A stretch of DNA of 64,000 nt from positions 20,123,850 through 20,187,849 of the forward strand of contig NC_088304.1 of assembly GCF_032854445.1 (NCBI RefSeq), read 5' to 3'. Both the position numbers and the translations under genes were made by a program. Under the pieces are notes generated by a model, which was not told the origin of the DNA, searched no databases, and saw nothing but the letters and a program-made list of their open reading frames with translations. This document shows, piece after piece, positions 10,576-22,890 of the stretch (position 1 is the first letter of the stretch; every line of letters begins with the position of its first letter). The stretch is from Liolophura sinensis (Eukaryota > Mollusca > Polyplacophora > Chitonida > Chitonidae).

Positions 10576-11303
10576 CGTGACCTGTCGGTATATAACCATC
10601 GTGACCTGGCGGTGTACAACCATCGTGACCTGGCGGTGCATAACCGATGTATAACCATAATGACCTGGCAGTGTATAACCACCGTGACCTGGCGGTGTAT
10701 AACCATCGAGACCGGGCGGTGTATAACCATCTTGATTTGGAGGTGTATAGCCAATGCGACATGACGGTGTATAACCATCGTTACCTGGCGGTGTACAACT
10801 ATCGTGACCTGGCGGTGTATAACCATCCTGGCTTGACGGTGTATAAGCATCGTGATCTGGCGGTGTATAACCATTGTGATCTTGTGGTGTATAACTTATG
10901 TGACTTGACGGTGTATAACCATCGTTATCTTGCGGTGTATAACCATCGTTACCTGGCGTTGTATAACCATCGTGACCGGGCGGTGTATAACCATCGTTAC
11001 CCGGCGGTGTATAACCATCGTGACTTGATCGTGTATAACCATCGTGACCTGACGGTATATACTCATCGTGATCTGCCGGTAAAGAAATATCGTGACTTGA
11101 CGGTGTATAACCATCGTGACCTGGCGGTATATACTCATCGTGATCTAGCGGTAAATAAATATCGTGACTTGACGGTGTATAACCATCGTAACCTGGCTGT
11201 GTATAACCATCGTGACCTAGCGGTGTATAACCATCGTGACCTGGCGGTGTATAACCATTGTGACTTGACGGTGTATAATCATCTCTACCTAACAGTCTAT
11301 TAA
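10576..11303 (+). repeat. 24-bp minisatellite array 2
   Basis: About 30 copies of a 24-bp unit, mostly head to tail, with variants at a few positions (CATCGTGACC, CATCGTTACC, CATCCTGGCT). Read on the plus strand it gives VYNHRDLA-like octapeptides. The minus strand is also open in all three frames (RQVTMVIH, ARSRWLYT, PGHDGYTP). It is preceded by two copies of the decamer GTTGTACACA. No start context, splice signals or non-repeat coding sequence flank it, so it is called a minisatellite and not a gene. Confidence 0.92.
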
Positions 11304-12267
11304 TAGCAGTGTATATAAGTAAGTGCTATTATAACAACTCCAACTGTTACTACAGACATCGAATTGATCTCACACACTGCCACACTTAGCCTTGCCAAGT
11401 AGGGGAAATTACACCGGGCATAAGATTACTTCTCAATCAATCAGCCCTTCCTGTTCACCTGCGACGAAAAAACTCTGCTGTTTTTTTGATCAATTCATTT
11501 GAATGCAATCTACAGCCGCATAAATTTGGGTTAACTCCCAGCTGACCTGAGATAAACGGTATCTGCAGAGCAATCTAAAGTGCATTCTGGCTTACACGCA
11601 TTTTGTTCATCAACGCCCGTTTTTGACGACGAAATTCACACTAGTGATTTTTTATGAGGTATTTAAAATCCATGTGCATGTAATGTAACAGTTTTGGCAT
11701 CACTGACATACTTTCATCAAACTGCTGCAGAGTATTGCTTAAGGCAACTGCAGTATCACATACGTGTGTTCATCAATAGAAGATGGCCTGTAGCTACAGC
11801 TGTGTGCGTGTAATGTGTTGGGAGTCAGATTTCGCCTCACAAATGTACCTTTATCATTAACTATTCACCAAGTGGCAACGTAGATGGTTACTGCCCCACA
11901 TCGTCATAATACCGCATAACTTTGATAAATATGGACGGAATGTCCCGATTCCATTACACTCTGCCTCTTATTTCGATAACCCCGGGGTTAGAGACTGCAT
12001 ATTCGCCGTGTTAAATTAGACTGGCACTATGTATATATGAAGAGCAACTTAGATACATTTTTACTATAGACATATAAAGTTGCATGTTACAAGATTTGGT
12101 TACTGATTTCATTCAATCGCCGGGAGAATTCGATGCGTCACTGAAAATTGTTGACAGCCTGCGTAAATTCGTCTTAATTTCATAGCTTATGTACTTTCTT
12201 TGTTTTTTTGGTAGTTTGAGTTGAATCTTGCTTTGAGAAATGGCCTTACGATTATTAGCCTGGAATG

Positions 12268-12625
12268 TTCATTTTGGTTGAAGTTGGTAGAGCGTCCGCT
12301 TTGGGAGCGGTAAATCCACGGTCAATCCTGGGTCGAGTCGCACTTATGACCTCAAAAGGGTAAGTTGTGACTTCCTCCCTTGGCGTTCAGCATAAATGGG
12401 ATAGTACAATGGGATAGTTGACCCGTATCAGTATAATGCCTCGGGCGGGCCGGCTTACTTGCCTTCGATAAGGCGTCTCAGTGAAGCAGCACGAAATAAA
12501 AGAGCAGCGGAAATCCGTCCAGCAACAAGGAAGCACATTACATGCACTCTAAGGATTCCTTAAGTCATGGGACCGAAAAATATTAAAAAGTGCGACGTTA
12601 AACCCCAAGCGCTTATTCACTCATT
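12268..12625 (+). mobile_element. SINE family S1, old copy (unit 2)
   Basis: Orthologous position to 1,253-1,610 (offset 11,015), nearly identical to it. Inherited through unit duplication, not a separate insertion. Confidence 0.85.
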
Positions 12626-14219
12626 TTAGTTGACGGCTGTGTACGAATTGAGGCCTAGATTCCAGCAAACTTAATGAGGAGCCGTTAAGGCAGCTCTTGC
12701 AGAGCTATGAGAAAGGTGAAAGGGGAGCTTCAGTATCGTGCACTCTCTCTCATTAGATTAACTGTACTCGGCTGTTTTCTGTATATCAAAGACGTTTATA
12801 TCAGTAGACGTATATGTGGTTAATTGTCTATTTGCAGTGTGTAAGAAAACATTTAATTTTTTCGCGTTTGTGCCTATTTATAATGTTTTATAAAACAGTT
12901 TATGTATTTATTACCAGAAGTACTTTTATCAGTAAACGTATATGTGCTTTCTGCCTATGTATTTGTAATGTGTCACAGATGTACCTTAAGATGCTAATGT
13001 TTTGACAAAATGTAAGAACGTGCTTTCGTCAGTAACCGTTTGAGGTGCCAGCTAGCCACTTGTTATGAGAAGCGTTATAGTCACTGTCTGCGGTCCTAAA
13101 GCGGTCACGGCTGAGCGATTGGCGGTCGACCTTAGCAAATTAGCGCCAAAACACGACGGAATACAAACCAGCTGGTTTTTATAGTTGTAAGGGTTATTGT
13201 CTTCCGCGGTCGAGCATTTGTGTGTCGTAAAGAAGCAGGAAGGGATGTTATTGGTGCAACGTTTCGGAACAAGACTTCCTCACCTGACCATCAGCTAAGA
13301 CTTCGTGCGAATCCACGGCGTCAATCAACTAAACCCAGTCACCGTTAAGTGGATAAGCCCATGTCTGGGCCAATTACAAAGCTAATCTCGGAGAACGCTC
13401 CGAAGATTTTTCTTCAAGAGCTTTTAGCTCCTCATAGATCTCACTAGTGGACTTTTTCTATTCCGTTCTGATTACTGCTTTTGTACGTGGAGCGGACACC
13501 TCCCGAAGGCTTCACGACCAAAGGGTTGTTGCTGAAGTGACATAACAGCAAATACAGACCGACACAACTTCCCAGCTAAACAATCTCTCTGACAGACAGT
13601 GAAGAGAGTTGCTGTTGATTTAAATCTCGATAAAAAAAAATTCAACCCACTAGGGTAAAGACCCAGAGCTTTTATCGGCTCAATTTACCGGTGGCGCTGA
13701 TGATTTCGTCAATACTGGACCATGCCAGTAAATCAGTCCGGACAGCTCAGCAGTAGATAAATAAACCATTGTGTTTATATGCGCTCACGTCTGAAGATGA
13801 ATATATAAGTACTCAGCTAACTGTGAAATCCCCGTATTCCTTAGCTGGCATGTGTGACTCAATCAATAAATATGTCCCATTCAACACTCATCCAGTCATT
13901 CAATCTATCAATCAACAAATCAATGAAATTATCAATTGAAATAAAAGCCATCAATCAGAGATTCAATTAAGGATTTAAATAATGAAATAATCATTCTCAA
14001 GTATTATCCTGATTTCTGTTTTAAAGGTAGTCAAATTACAAGGTTCGGATATAAGAGTAACATATAGTCCACTAGTCTGTAACGTTTTAGTGTACACTTT
14101 TAACAGGATATGTTGATGCTTGAGTGTACATGGAAAGGTTGCAAACTAATAAATCAGAAGATGTTATCCATAGATATGCCGAATCTTGTAATGTTAGTCT
14201 GTGAAATTCTAAATACCCT

Positions 14220-14515
14220 GGACAGATTCCGTGGCCTAAAGGTTAGAACGTCAGCCTCAAAGTCTGGAGACCAGGGATAAAACCCTGGTCGAGTCATACC
14301 AAAGACGTTGAAAATGGTCTTTGCTGCTGCCTCCCTTGGCGCTCAGCACTGAGAAGTTAGAGCAAGGTAACGGGACTGGCTGGCCCGGTGTCAGTATAAC
14401 TGGGTGGGGAGTCCTGTCTGGGGTCTTTGGCTTGATACTTCAGTCTTTGCATGGAATCGCTCTTCCAGAAGAAAACACTCTATGTGCAATGTATATAGAC
14501 TAATGGTTGCTCATC
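14220..14515 (+). mobile_element. SINE family S2, 3'-truncated copy (unit 2)
   Basis: Orthologous to the unit 1 copy at 3,205, with the same 3' deletion, so that deletion occurred before units 1 and 2 separated. Confidence 0.85.
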
Positions 14516-15376
14516 AAACACTTGAAAAATTTAATGTCAATCGGTTATTATGTCAGTCATCTGAGTCATGGATGTGTAAAAGTGATTAAACGTCTTTTTG
14601 ATTAATCCATACTGGGAAAACTGCCACTGTACACACGTCCGTCATTCAGGCATGCTCGTTTATTATCTTTTTGAAGGCTATTCTATCATTTCAAGCTAAT
14701 CCAGTGCCATGAAAAACTGAGGGGATCACGTAGATCCGGGCACGTCAAATCTATTTAATTAGACCTCAAAACATTTCCGCCTACCGAGAGCATCTGGAGA
14801 AACTAAGATAAACAATATAAGTCGGTTAATGTCTAGATAATCAAAAGCCTCTTGATCAAAAGCTTTTGTGGGATACAGATAAAAGCACCACATTATTTTT
14901 ACCGTTAAGCTTAAAGGCATTTCTCAAACGACAGAATGTAGAACAATTTGCGAAAACAACCCTGTGAAGGGCTATTATGGCTGAGTTAGTTTCAATATTA
15001 AACAGCGTTTGTTTTTGTCTACTTCTGTAAATTGTCAGGATGTAGACTTGGTAACCTCTAGACCTACTAAGTTAAGGTGTCATCAAAATCACAAAGAGCT
15101 GGATTCGAACAGGCGGCCATATTGATCAAGGCTTGATAGGCTTGCTTCCTTTGTGTTGAACACACTGGATTTCTACTTGCACTTTTCTTGTTACGTGTTG
15201 CACCAATCCTGATAAGCTACATGTGCCTGCGTTTGTGAAGGTTTCTAATCTGCAGGAGACCATGCTACTGTAGAGTCTGCATAACCTGTGTGTATGTCAA
15301 GTGGTTTGCCAGATGTTGTTCACAAACGTGATCATTAAACCCTGCTACACGGGTCATGCAGACTGGGGAATCCCCT

Positions 15377-15655
15377 CTAGGAATCTCTACGCGGCTGTTG
15401 TTGGATAAACCTAAACCCGGGGACACACTTGTCGGATTTTTTTTGCTCGCACGGGCCTATTGTGTGAATTTCTAAAAATACGTCTTGTTTGTCCTCGCCG
15501 ACGATGGCGTATTCCACATGCGGTCTTGTTCGCCCCGAAATTCGCTGGTATGAAACGTTTGGGATATTGGTGAAGAAATCCGCCAGCAGTTTCACTCGGT
15601 TCGCGATGTGTCCACTCCAGTGAATTTTGGCGGCCCATTTGATCGAGCTGACCAA
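15377..15655 (-). CDS. Hypothetical small ORF in a locally conserved island of the unit (unit 2)
   Basis: The 92-codon counterpart of the unit 1 frame at 4,347-4,649. It differs at four internal residues (N/K, K/I, N/K, S/F), and its C-terminus is changed by an indel near 15,390. Unit 3 is truncated before this segment, so no third comparison is possible within the window. Function unknown. Confidence 0.22.
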   Translation of the reverse strand: MVSSIKWAAKIHWSGHIANRVKLLADFFTNIPNVSYQRISGRTRPHVEYAIVGEDKQDVFLEIHTIGPCEQKKSDKCVPGFRFIQQQPRRDS

Positions 15656-17237
15656 TCAAAGAACAGGGAAATTGTGCTGACCTGTGACATTTTGTTTGCA
15701 TCACATTGGTTACTTCGTCATATGACATAACGTACTGACTTCAACTGAAAAATCCGCCTAGTGTGTCTGCCTAGTGCAAATGTCGTCAGTGTATTTTGCG
15801 GGCGATTAGGATGGCCCCTGAAAGCGAAAAAAAATCTTTCTAGTGTGTCCCCAGCTTAAGCTGCACAGGATCCAAGGTGACAAACAAATTAGTGTTTGAC
15901 TCGAATCTTGATGGTATCGGCTCCCCACGGAGAGACATAGAATTGTTGGTCTCTTTATAACCAGCACATTAAGAATTGGCGGTCGGCTAATCATACGACT
16001 CTCGTAAAATGGCAATAGCTCCCAGCCCGTGATCAACCTGAAATAAAAGGTAATGTCAAGGTGTTTTGTCTGAGGCATTGTTCAAAATCGTTCTGATAGA
16101 GGAATTCCGCGGAGTGATGTATATACGCAGTTTGTAGACGGACGGTCGGGCGATGTGACGAGCTGAACGTTAACCCTGTCTGATGCTATAATGATGATCC
16201 GTCAACTCGATAACACCAGCGAAAGAGAGAGAGGGCTGATCAGGACCGGAAGACCACAAGTCCAGACCCCGTTTTGTAAATCTAGCCACTATTGACTCTT
16301 TGCAGCCAGGCATCATGGTCAGAGTTTCTTGCCTGAGTTAGTCGCTGGTTAAACAGCAGTTGACATAGGCGATGATGAGTCACATATAAACTTTTAACGT
16401 CTACTAAACCGTCATTGGGACGTAAGGCCTGATTTTTTATTCAAAAGACAACATGCGCAATTGATAGTCGCCAGACATATTGAGTCCCATGAAAAAAGCG
16501 ATCATCAGCACTCCCTTGTTTCTTTGTTCGTGTAAACTCACGCAAAAGTAATTACATACATCCGTTTAAAGACATCCGACTTTTTGCTAGAATGTAGAAT
16601 ATCACCTACCTCTCACACGACGATTCGCTTAGGTTTTTTTCTACCCTGTCTTAATCTGAAAGTTCCACACTCCTACATATACGTGGATACTCGTATACTC
16701 CATATTCCTACACCTACCGACGGCTTTCACGACGAAAGGGTTTTTGCTGAAGTAACATAACAGAAAATACGGACGGACACAACCTCTCAGCTAAACAATC
16801 TCTCTGACAGACAGCGAAGAGAGTTAAATTAGATTGGCATTGAACAGTTGCAGTCAAAGCGCAACTGAGATACTTGTTTTTACTACAAACTTATAAACTA
16901 GCATGGTAAAAGATTTAGTGACTGATTTCATGCATTCGCCGTGAGCATTCCATGCGTCTTTCTAACATGAATGAAAAAAAAATCCCGGGGATTCGTTATA
17001 TTTTCGTACTTTATTTACTTTCTCTTTTCTTTGGTAGTTTGTGTTGAATGTTGTTTTGAGAAGTGGCCTGATCAGTAATCGTGTATCAGTATCCTGCACT
17101 TTGTCATCAGACTACCTGTACGAGGCTGTTTTCTGTATCACAGACATACTTATGTCAGTAGACGTATATGTGAATACTGTCTGTCTATTAACAGTGTGTA
17201 CAAAAACACTTAATTTTATCGTGACTGTGCCTCTTTT

Positions 17238-17417
17238 TAATGGTTTAGATAACAGTTTATGTATTATCAGCAGTACTTTTATCAGCAGACGTATATATGC
17301 GTACTGCCTGTCTATTTGTAATGTTTTAGATAACAGTTTACGTATTATCAGCAGTACTTTAATCAGTAGACGTATATATGCGTACTGCCTGTCTATTTGT
17401 AATGTTTTAGAAAATAT
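17238..17417 (+). repeat. 81-bp tandem repeat inside subunit B (unit 2)
   Basis: Counterpart of the repeat at 6,241-6,420, with the same 2.2 copies and only a few substitutions, so the expansion predates the duplication of the 11-kb unit. Confidence 0.8.
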
Positions 17418-19591
17418 CTTTTGTATTACAGAACCTTAAGACATATATGTGGATTTTACTTTATTATGGGCAATGTGAGTTTCTGCTGATGTGTTGATAG
17501 CTAAGAACGTGCTTTGGTCAGTGGCCGTTTCAGGTGCCAGCTTGACACTTGTTATGACAAGCGGTACCATCACTGTCTGCGGTCCTAAAGCGGTTGCGGC
17601 TGAGCGATCGGTGGTAGACCTAAGCTGATTAGCGCCAAAACACGGCGGAATACAAATCAGCTGTTTTTAATGGAGTTGTAGGGGTTATTGTCTTCCCCGG
17701 TCGGGCATTTGGGTGTCGTAAAGGAGCAGGAAGGGATGTTATTGGTGCGGCATTTCGGAACAAGACTTCCTCACTTGACCATCAGCTAAGACTTCGTGCC
17801 AATCCACAGCGTCAGTCAACTAAACCCAGTCACCTTTAAGTGGATAAACCCTTGTCTTGGCCAATTACAAAGCTAATCTCGTAGAACGCTCCGTAGAGTT
17901 TTTTTCAAGAGCGTTTGGCTCCTCGCAGACTTAGCTAGTCGGCCTTCTATATTCCGTTCTGATTACTACTTTTGTACGTGGAGGTGACACCTCCCGAAGG
18001 CTTCACGACCAAAGGGTTGTTGCTGAATGGACATAACAGCAAATACAGACCGGCACTACCTCCCAGCTAAACAATCTCTCTGACAGACAGTGAAGAGAGT
18101 TGCTGTTTGAAACTCGATAAAAAATTCAGCCCGAAAATTCAAAGGTAAAGGCCAAGAGCTTTTATCTCGGCTCAGTTTACCCGTGGCGGTGATGATTTCG
18201 TCAATACTGGACCCCACCAATAAATCAGTTCGGACAGCTCAGCAGTAGATAAATAAACCATTGTGCTTGTCTGTTTCAAAGGTAGTCAAATTACAAGGTT
18301 CGGATATAAGAATGCCATCTAGTCCACAACATTTCGCTGTACACTTTTAACATGGTATGTGGATGTTTGAATGTATATGGAAAAGTTGCAAACTAATAAA
18401 TCAGAAGTTATTATCCATGCCAACTTCTTAATACCCTCGTGAAAGTGAATGTCCATCGGTTATCCTGTCAGTCATTGGAGTCATGGATGTGTAAAAACGA
18501 CTGAACATCTTTTTGACTGATGCATACTTGAAAAAATTTCCTCCCTACACACGTCCGTCAGCCAGGCGTGCTCGTTTCCCCACGCATCTTTCTTATCCTT
18601 TTGAGCGCTCTTCTGTTATTCCAGACTATTCCAGTTCCATCGAAAACTCCGGCGAACAAGTAGATCCGCGCTCATAAAATCTATTTAATTAGACCTCAAA
18701 GCATTTCTGCCTATCGAGGCCTTCTGGAGAAACTAAGACAAAACAATATAAGACGCTTTATGTCGACATAATCAAAAGTTTCCAGACCAAAAGCTTGTAT
18801 TAGATACAGATAAAAGCACCACATCATTTATATCTTAAACCTAAAGGAATTTTTAAACAACAGAATGCAGGACAATTTGCGAAAACAACCCTGTGAAGCA
18901 TTATTATGGCTGACTTACTTTAAATGTTAAACAGCCTCCTGCATTCAAAACTCTTATGTGTCGTATAAGTTAAAATGATTATTTTGTGTTAATTTTAAAA
19001 AAAGATGATGTATTTGACCTCTGATAACACAGACCATAAGACATCGCTACAAGTGGTTTTTGGTCACACATAGACATTACAGCATTTATTTTTTGGTCAC
19101 ACGCACGGTAAGGCAATTTTATATTCTGTACCCAAGACTCAATACACAAGAAAAATCAAATCCGGTTACTTTTATGGCCAGACATTTCCGACAAGACAGT
19201 GGTATTAGTTGCTATATGACCCTATAAAACAATGTTATTGTTACTAACTTACTACACTGCGTTGGAACAGGTGCCTAGTAGGGTGTGTGTAATAAGATGT
19301 TTTATGGTGCTTTGTGACCTCACTGATAATGTAATATAAATCTCTGTTACAATTTGTATCTGGTTTCTCGTATCTAATAAAGCTGATAAACATTTATTAT
19401 AGCCAGTTTTATACTGATTGTTGATGACAAAGTTTGCTTTTGGCATCGACCAGGCATCTACTACCTAAGGGAAATGAAACGTCATCAGTCTCCAACGGAG
19501 CGAAATGTAATACAAACTTCAGAGGCGAGCCTAGTACGAGTTGGGTTGGTTCGAATGGCACATCAACACGTTTTTTTTGGATCTACTTGCA

Positions 19592-19643
19592 GAGCGTATA
19601 TAAAGTCGATGTGACGGGCTGCAAGTTGTCATTATATACGCTC
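19592..19643. promoter_or_regulatory. TATA-containing inverted repeat (unit 2)
   Basis: Same arms, spacer length and TATATAAAG as the unit 1 structure at 8,590-8,641. Confidence 0.35.
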
Positions 19644-20294
19644 GCCGTTTTCGGATGTGCAAATTCCGGGCATTTTATACCTCCAAGATATATAATATAT
19701 ACTGTTGAAAAAGATAAGATAACGATGATTTCTTAAAATTTGTTTGTCAATATCCGAGTAATTGTTGTTTATAATCGCGCACACTTTCGCTCCAATCTTT
19801 ATTTTTGGCGGGGATAAGTTTAACTAGGACAGGGTAGTAGAACCTCTTTTTAAACTTTTAACCTTCTATTGAGCAAATTTTACCCATAACTGGCTCAAAA
19901 GGCGGGCGTTTCAAAAGCTCTCCGACTGAACCCACAAAATTATTTAAAAATAAAAATGACAACAACAGAGTAGCTGTCAAGTTCGTGAAGGCAAAGTGCT
20001 CCGAATGAACACGGACCAAAAAATCTAGGTTGCTAGGATGGTCCATGGTGAAAGGAATGCTGATGTGATATGCCCGTATTAAGAGTGAGCAGCGGAGGCA
20101 AGCTTTGTAAGCAAAGAAATGCCTTTGGTGCCGAAATTTGGATTGCATAAGGTCAAGTCAACCTCCGAAACGTGTTTTAATCGTCAACGTTTATCCCGCT
20201 GGACTGTATGAATAAATTAACTGAAGCTTGACCAGTCTCCTTTATTCTCTTTTAAATATAAATAAAAACACCTATCAGAACTGTTTATATCTAG

Positions 20295-20390
20295 ATGGTT
20301 GGCCCAATTTTCTCCCACCATAATACTGGCCGCCGCCGTATAAGTGAAATATTCTTGCACTGGCGCAGTCTTTCGAACCAATAGGTGGAT
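20295..20390 (+). mobile_element. SINE family S3, 3' fragment (unit 2)
   Basis: Orthologous to 9,290-9,385, with a small deletion (about 4 bp) near 20,360. Confidence 0.75.
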
Positions 20391-20645
20391 TGATTGACTG
20401 CGACTTTAATACCATGTTCAAGGCATTTTACTTGTCGGTGTGCCGGTTGTTGGTGGTGGAAACGGGAGTGCCTTGTAGAGAGGATTCGTCTATGTGTAAG
20501 ACAGCGGTAAAACTGTACAGCTTTGTCATGCGAAAACAAACAAAAACACACCAACAACTTTTTATACAATACAACACAGGGATACTGCGACTGAAGACCA
20601 AACAAGGCAGCAAGGAAAGCAGATTTTGTTAAAAGCTTTGGCTTC

Positions 20646-21106
20646 TATTGTCTATTTCTTTTAGAGAGTCGCCTATTTTTAGATGCCTGTAAAATCAGTC
20701 ATACTTGCTACCAAAATTGCCTTTAGTCAGTGGCACGTAACAACATAAGGTCTACATATTGATATCTTTGAAGTTCAGATTTTTGCGTGGTAAATAAAGT
20801 TAGAACACTTTTTCAAATTCATAATGTTAAAGCCCATCAGACCCGTCTCGAAGCCAAGAGCCCATTGTCTCATAAACAAATGGCATGCTGGATATTGGGC
20901 GGAGTTAAAGTTGTTTTGATGGAGGGCGGCAGCAGTTTAATAAACTGCTATCGGTCTTACTGTAAGCCCTGTGTTTTTTAAAGTTGGGTGCTAACAAATT
21001 TTGTTATCAAGAAAAATGTAGTCTATTCGCTGAGGGTGTAGTGTAGGATGTATTGATTTTACAGACAGCTGAATATAGACGACTCTCTAAAAGAAATAGA
21101 CTCTAG
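20646..21106. mobile_element. Inverted-repeat (MITE-like) element, unit 2
   Basis: Orthologous to 9,642-10,091, with a small insertion (TCTCGAAGCC) near 20,845. The SINE at 21,149 inserted just outside its right end. Confidence 0.8.
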
Positions 21107-21148
21107 TTATGTTCGTCAACCAGGAATTCTGTTGCGTCAGAATCTAAG

Positions 21149-21483
21149 GGTGCGTGAGTGAGTGCTTGGGGTTTAACGTCGTACTCAACAATTTTTCAGT
21201 CATATGACGACGAAAGAATCATTAGGGTGCATGTATGTGTAATGTGCCTCCTTGTTGCAGGACGGATTTCCACTGCTCTTTTATTTAGTGCTGCTTCACT
21301 GAGACGACTTACCGAAGGCAAGTAAGCCGCCCCACCCGAGCCATTATACTGATACAGGTCAACCAGTCGTTGCACTATCCCCTTCATGCTGAACGCCAAG
21401 CGAGGAAGTTACAACTTCCTCTTTTAAAGGCTTAGGTGTGACTCGTTCAAGGATTGATCCTGGATCTACCGGTCCCGAAGCGG
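21149..21483 (-). mobile_element. SINE family S1, recent insertion unique to unit 2
   Basis: Full-length on the minus strand. It is flanked by an 11-bp target-site duplication CAGAATCTAAG (21,138-21,148 and 21,484-21,494). Unit 1 has the empty site near 10,127 with a single CAGAATCTAAG. The GC-rich tRNA-like head lies at the right end, and a short GTGAGTGAGTG tail (reverse of CACTCACTC) at the left. Reading frames inside it are SINE body sequence. Confidence 0.93.
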
Positions 21484-21945
21484 CAGAATCTAAGTGGTCA
21501 GTCTGATATTCCTAAATACAATACTCGTAATGCGTATTTGGCGTTCCAATTCGGTAATCGTACAATTCAATTCTCAAACAACGTAAAACAACCTTTCCCA
21601 AAGGAGTATGTTAGGAAATTTATTTCAATAGTTAATAAAGTTTGTGTAATGTAAGAGAAGAAGGTGTCGGCGGTTTTCAACCATGAAGGATAGACAGTCG
21701 ATATTCTATTCATGACATCTAATTAAAATTTTTGTATCTAGAATCTATCAATTCTGGTTCTAATATAAATATAGTTATGTCTCAGTCATGCCCTGGAACT
21801 GTAACATCGTAGTGTAAATAATATTTATCCATAACATCAACATTTGTCTTCAAGTGAAAATGTCAATGTTTATTGTTGTACACAGTTGTACACAGTTGTA
21901 CACAGAGCTTCATAAAGACGATACTATGGAGACATGTCAGATTTC

Positions 21946-22462
21946 GTGACCTGGCGGTATATAACCATCGTGACCTGGCGGTGTACAACCATCGTGACCT
22001 GGCGGTGTATAACCATCGTTACCTGGCGGTGTATAACCATCGTGAACTAGCGGTGTATAACCATCGTTACCCGGCGGTGTATAACCATCGCGACTTGACC
22101 ATGTATAACCATCGTGACCTGGCGGTATATACTCATCGTGATCTAGCGGTATATAAATATCGTGACCATCGTAACCTGACATCGTGACCTGGCGGTGTAT
22201 AACCATCGTTAACTGGCGGTGTATAACCATCGTGAACTAGCGGTGTATAACCATCGTTACCCGGCGGTATAGAAATATCGTGACTTGAAGGTGTATAACC
22301 ATCGTGACCTGGCTGTATATACTCATCGTGATCTAGCGGTATATAAATATCGTGACCATCGTAACGTGACATCGTGACCTAGCGGTGTATAACCATCATG
22401 ACCAGGCGGTGTATAACCATTGTGACTTGTCGGTGTATAATCATCATTACCTGACAGTCTTT
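21946..22462 (+). repeat. 24-bp minisatellite array 3 with a 190-bp higher-order repeat
   Basis: Same 24-bp family but less regular, with shortened units (for example CGTGACCATCGTAACCTGAC). A block containing ACTCATCGTGATCTAGCGG occurs at 22,131 and again at 22,321, exactly 190 bp apart, so part of the array was itself duplicated. The units around 22,160-22,180 break the reading frame seen in array 2, which argues against coding selection. Confidence 0.88.
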
Positions 22463-22517
22463 TACTAGCAGTGTATATAAGTAAGTGCTATTATAACAGG
22501 TCTAACTGTTACTACAG

Positions 22518-22890
22518 GACCGGCCCGGATAGCACAGTTGGTAGAGCGTCCGCTTCGGGACCGGTAGATCCAGGATCAATCCGTGATCGAGTCACACCTA
22601 AGACTTTAAAAGAGGAAGTTGTAACTTCCTCGCTTGGCGTTCAGCATGAAGGGGATAGTGCAACGACTGGTTGACCCGTATCAGTATAATGGCTCGGGCG
22701 GGGCGGTTTACTTGCCTTCGGTAAGTCGTCTCAGTGATGCAGCACTAAATAAAAGAGCGGTGGAAATCCGTCCTGCAACAAGGAGGCACATTACACATAC
22801 ATGCACCCTAATGATTCCTTCGTCGTCATATGACTGAAAAATTGTTGAGTACGACGTTAAACCCCAAGCACTCACTCACTCACTCACTCA
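22518..22890 (+). mobile_element. SINE family S1, recent insertion unique to unit 3
   Basis: Flanked by CTGTTACTACAG (22,506-22,517) and CTGTTACTATAG (22,891-22,902), with the empty site CTGTTACTACAG present once in units 1 (~336) and 2 (~11,345). It has an intact tRNA-like head (GGATAGCACAGTTGGTAGAG), a body, and a 3' end GACGTTAAACCCCAAGCACTC followed by five or six ACTC repeats. Confidence 0.95.

Larger units (their letters stand above)
10576..21945. repeat. Macrosatellite unit 2 (complete)
   Basis: The only complete unit, about 11.4 kb from minisatellite start to minisatellite start. It is colinear with unit 1. Differences include a 335-bp SINE (21,149-21,483) that unit 1 lacks, an 11-bp deletion near 15,014, loss of about 80 bp near 19,070, and an extra copy of a 10-bp repeat just before the next minisatellite (three GTTGTACACA copies at ~21,876 against two at ~10,515). 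Spot comparison with unit 1 gives about 0.6% difference in the first 4 kb and roughly 2-5% in most of the rest. Confidence 0.9.

Noticed and set aside
1-11015. rDNA or histone repeat unit
   Set aside because: No rRNA-like or histone-like sequence is visible in any frame or strand of the unit.
10647-11303. A 218-codon repeat-protein gene (VYNHRDLA repeats) on the plus strand
   Set aside because: The period of 24 bp keeps frames open automatically; all three minus-strand frames and two plus-strand frames are open, the frame breaks in array 3, and no non-repeat coding sequence or splice signal flanks it.
10576-11303. CRISPR array
   Set aside because: Units are contiguous 24-bp repeats without unique spacers, in a eukaryotic context with no cas genes.
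22518-22600. Functional tRNA gene
   Set aside because: The A- and B-box-like sequence is the head of a SINE with body, tail and target-site duplication; acceptor stem pairing is not evident.
22471-22837. Small proteins beginning MAFSMKG or MYISKCYY
   Set aside because: These are SINE S1 body frames; the same peptide recurs wherever an S1 copy lies (21,196 minus, 46,078 plus).
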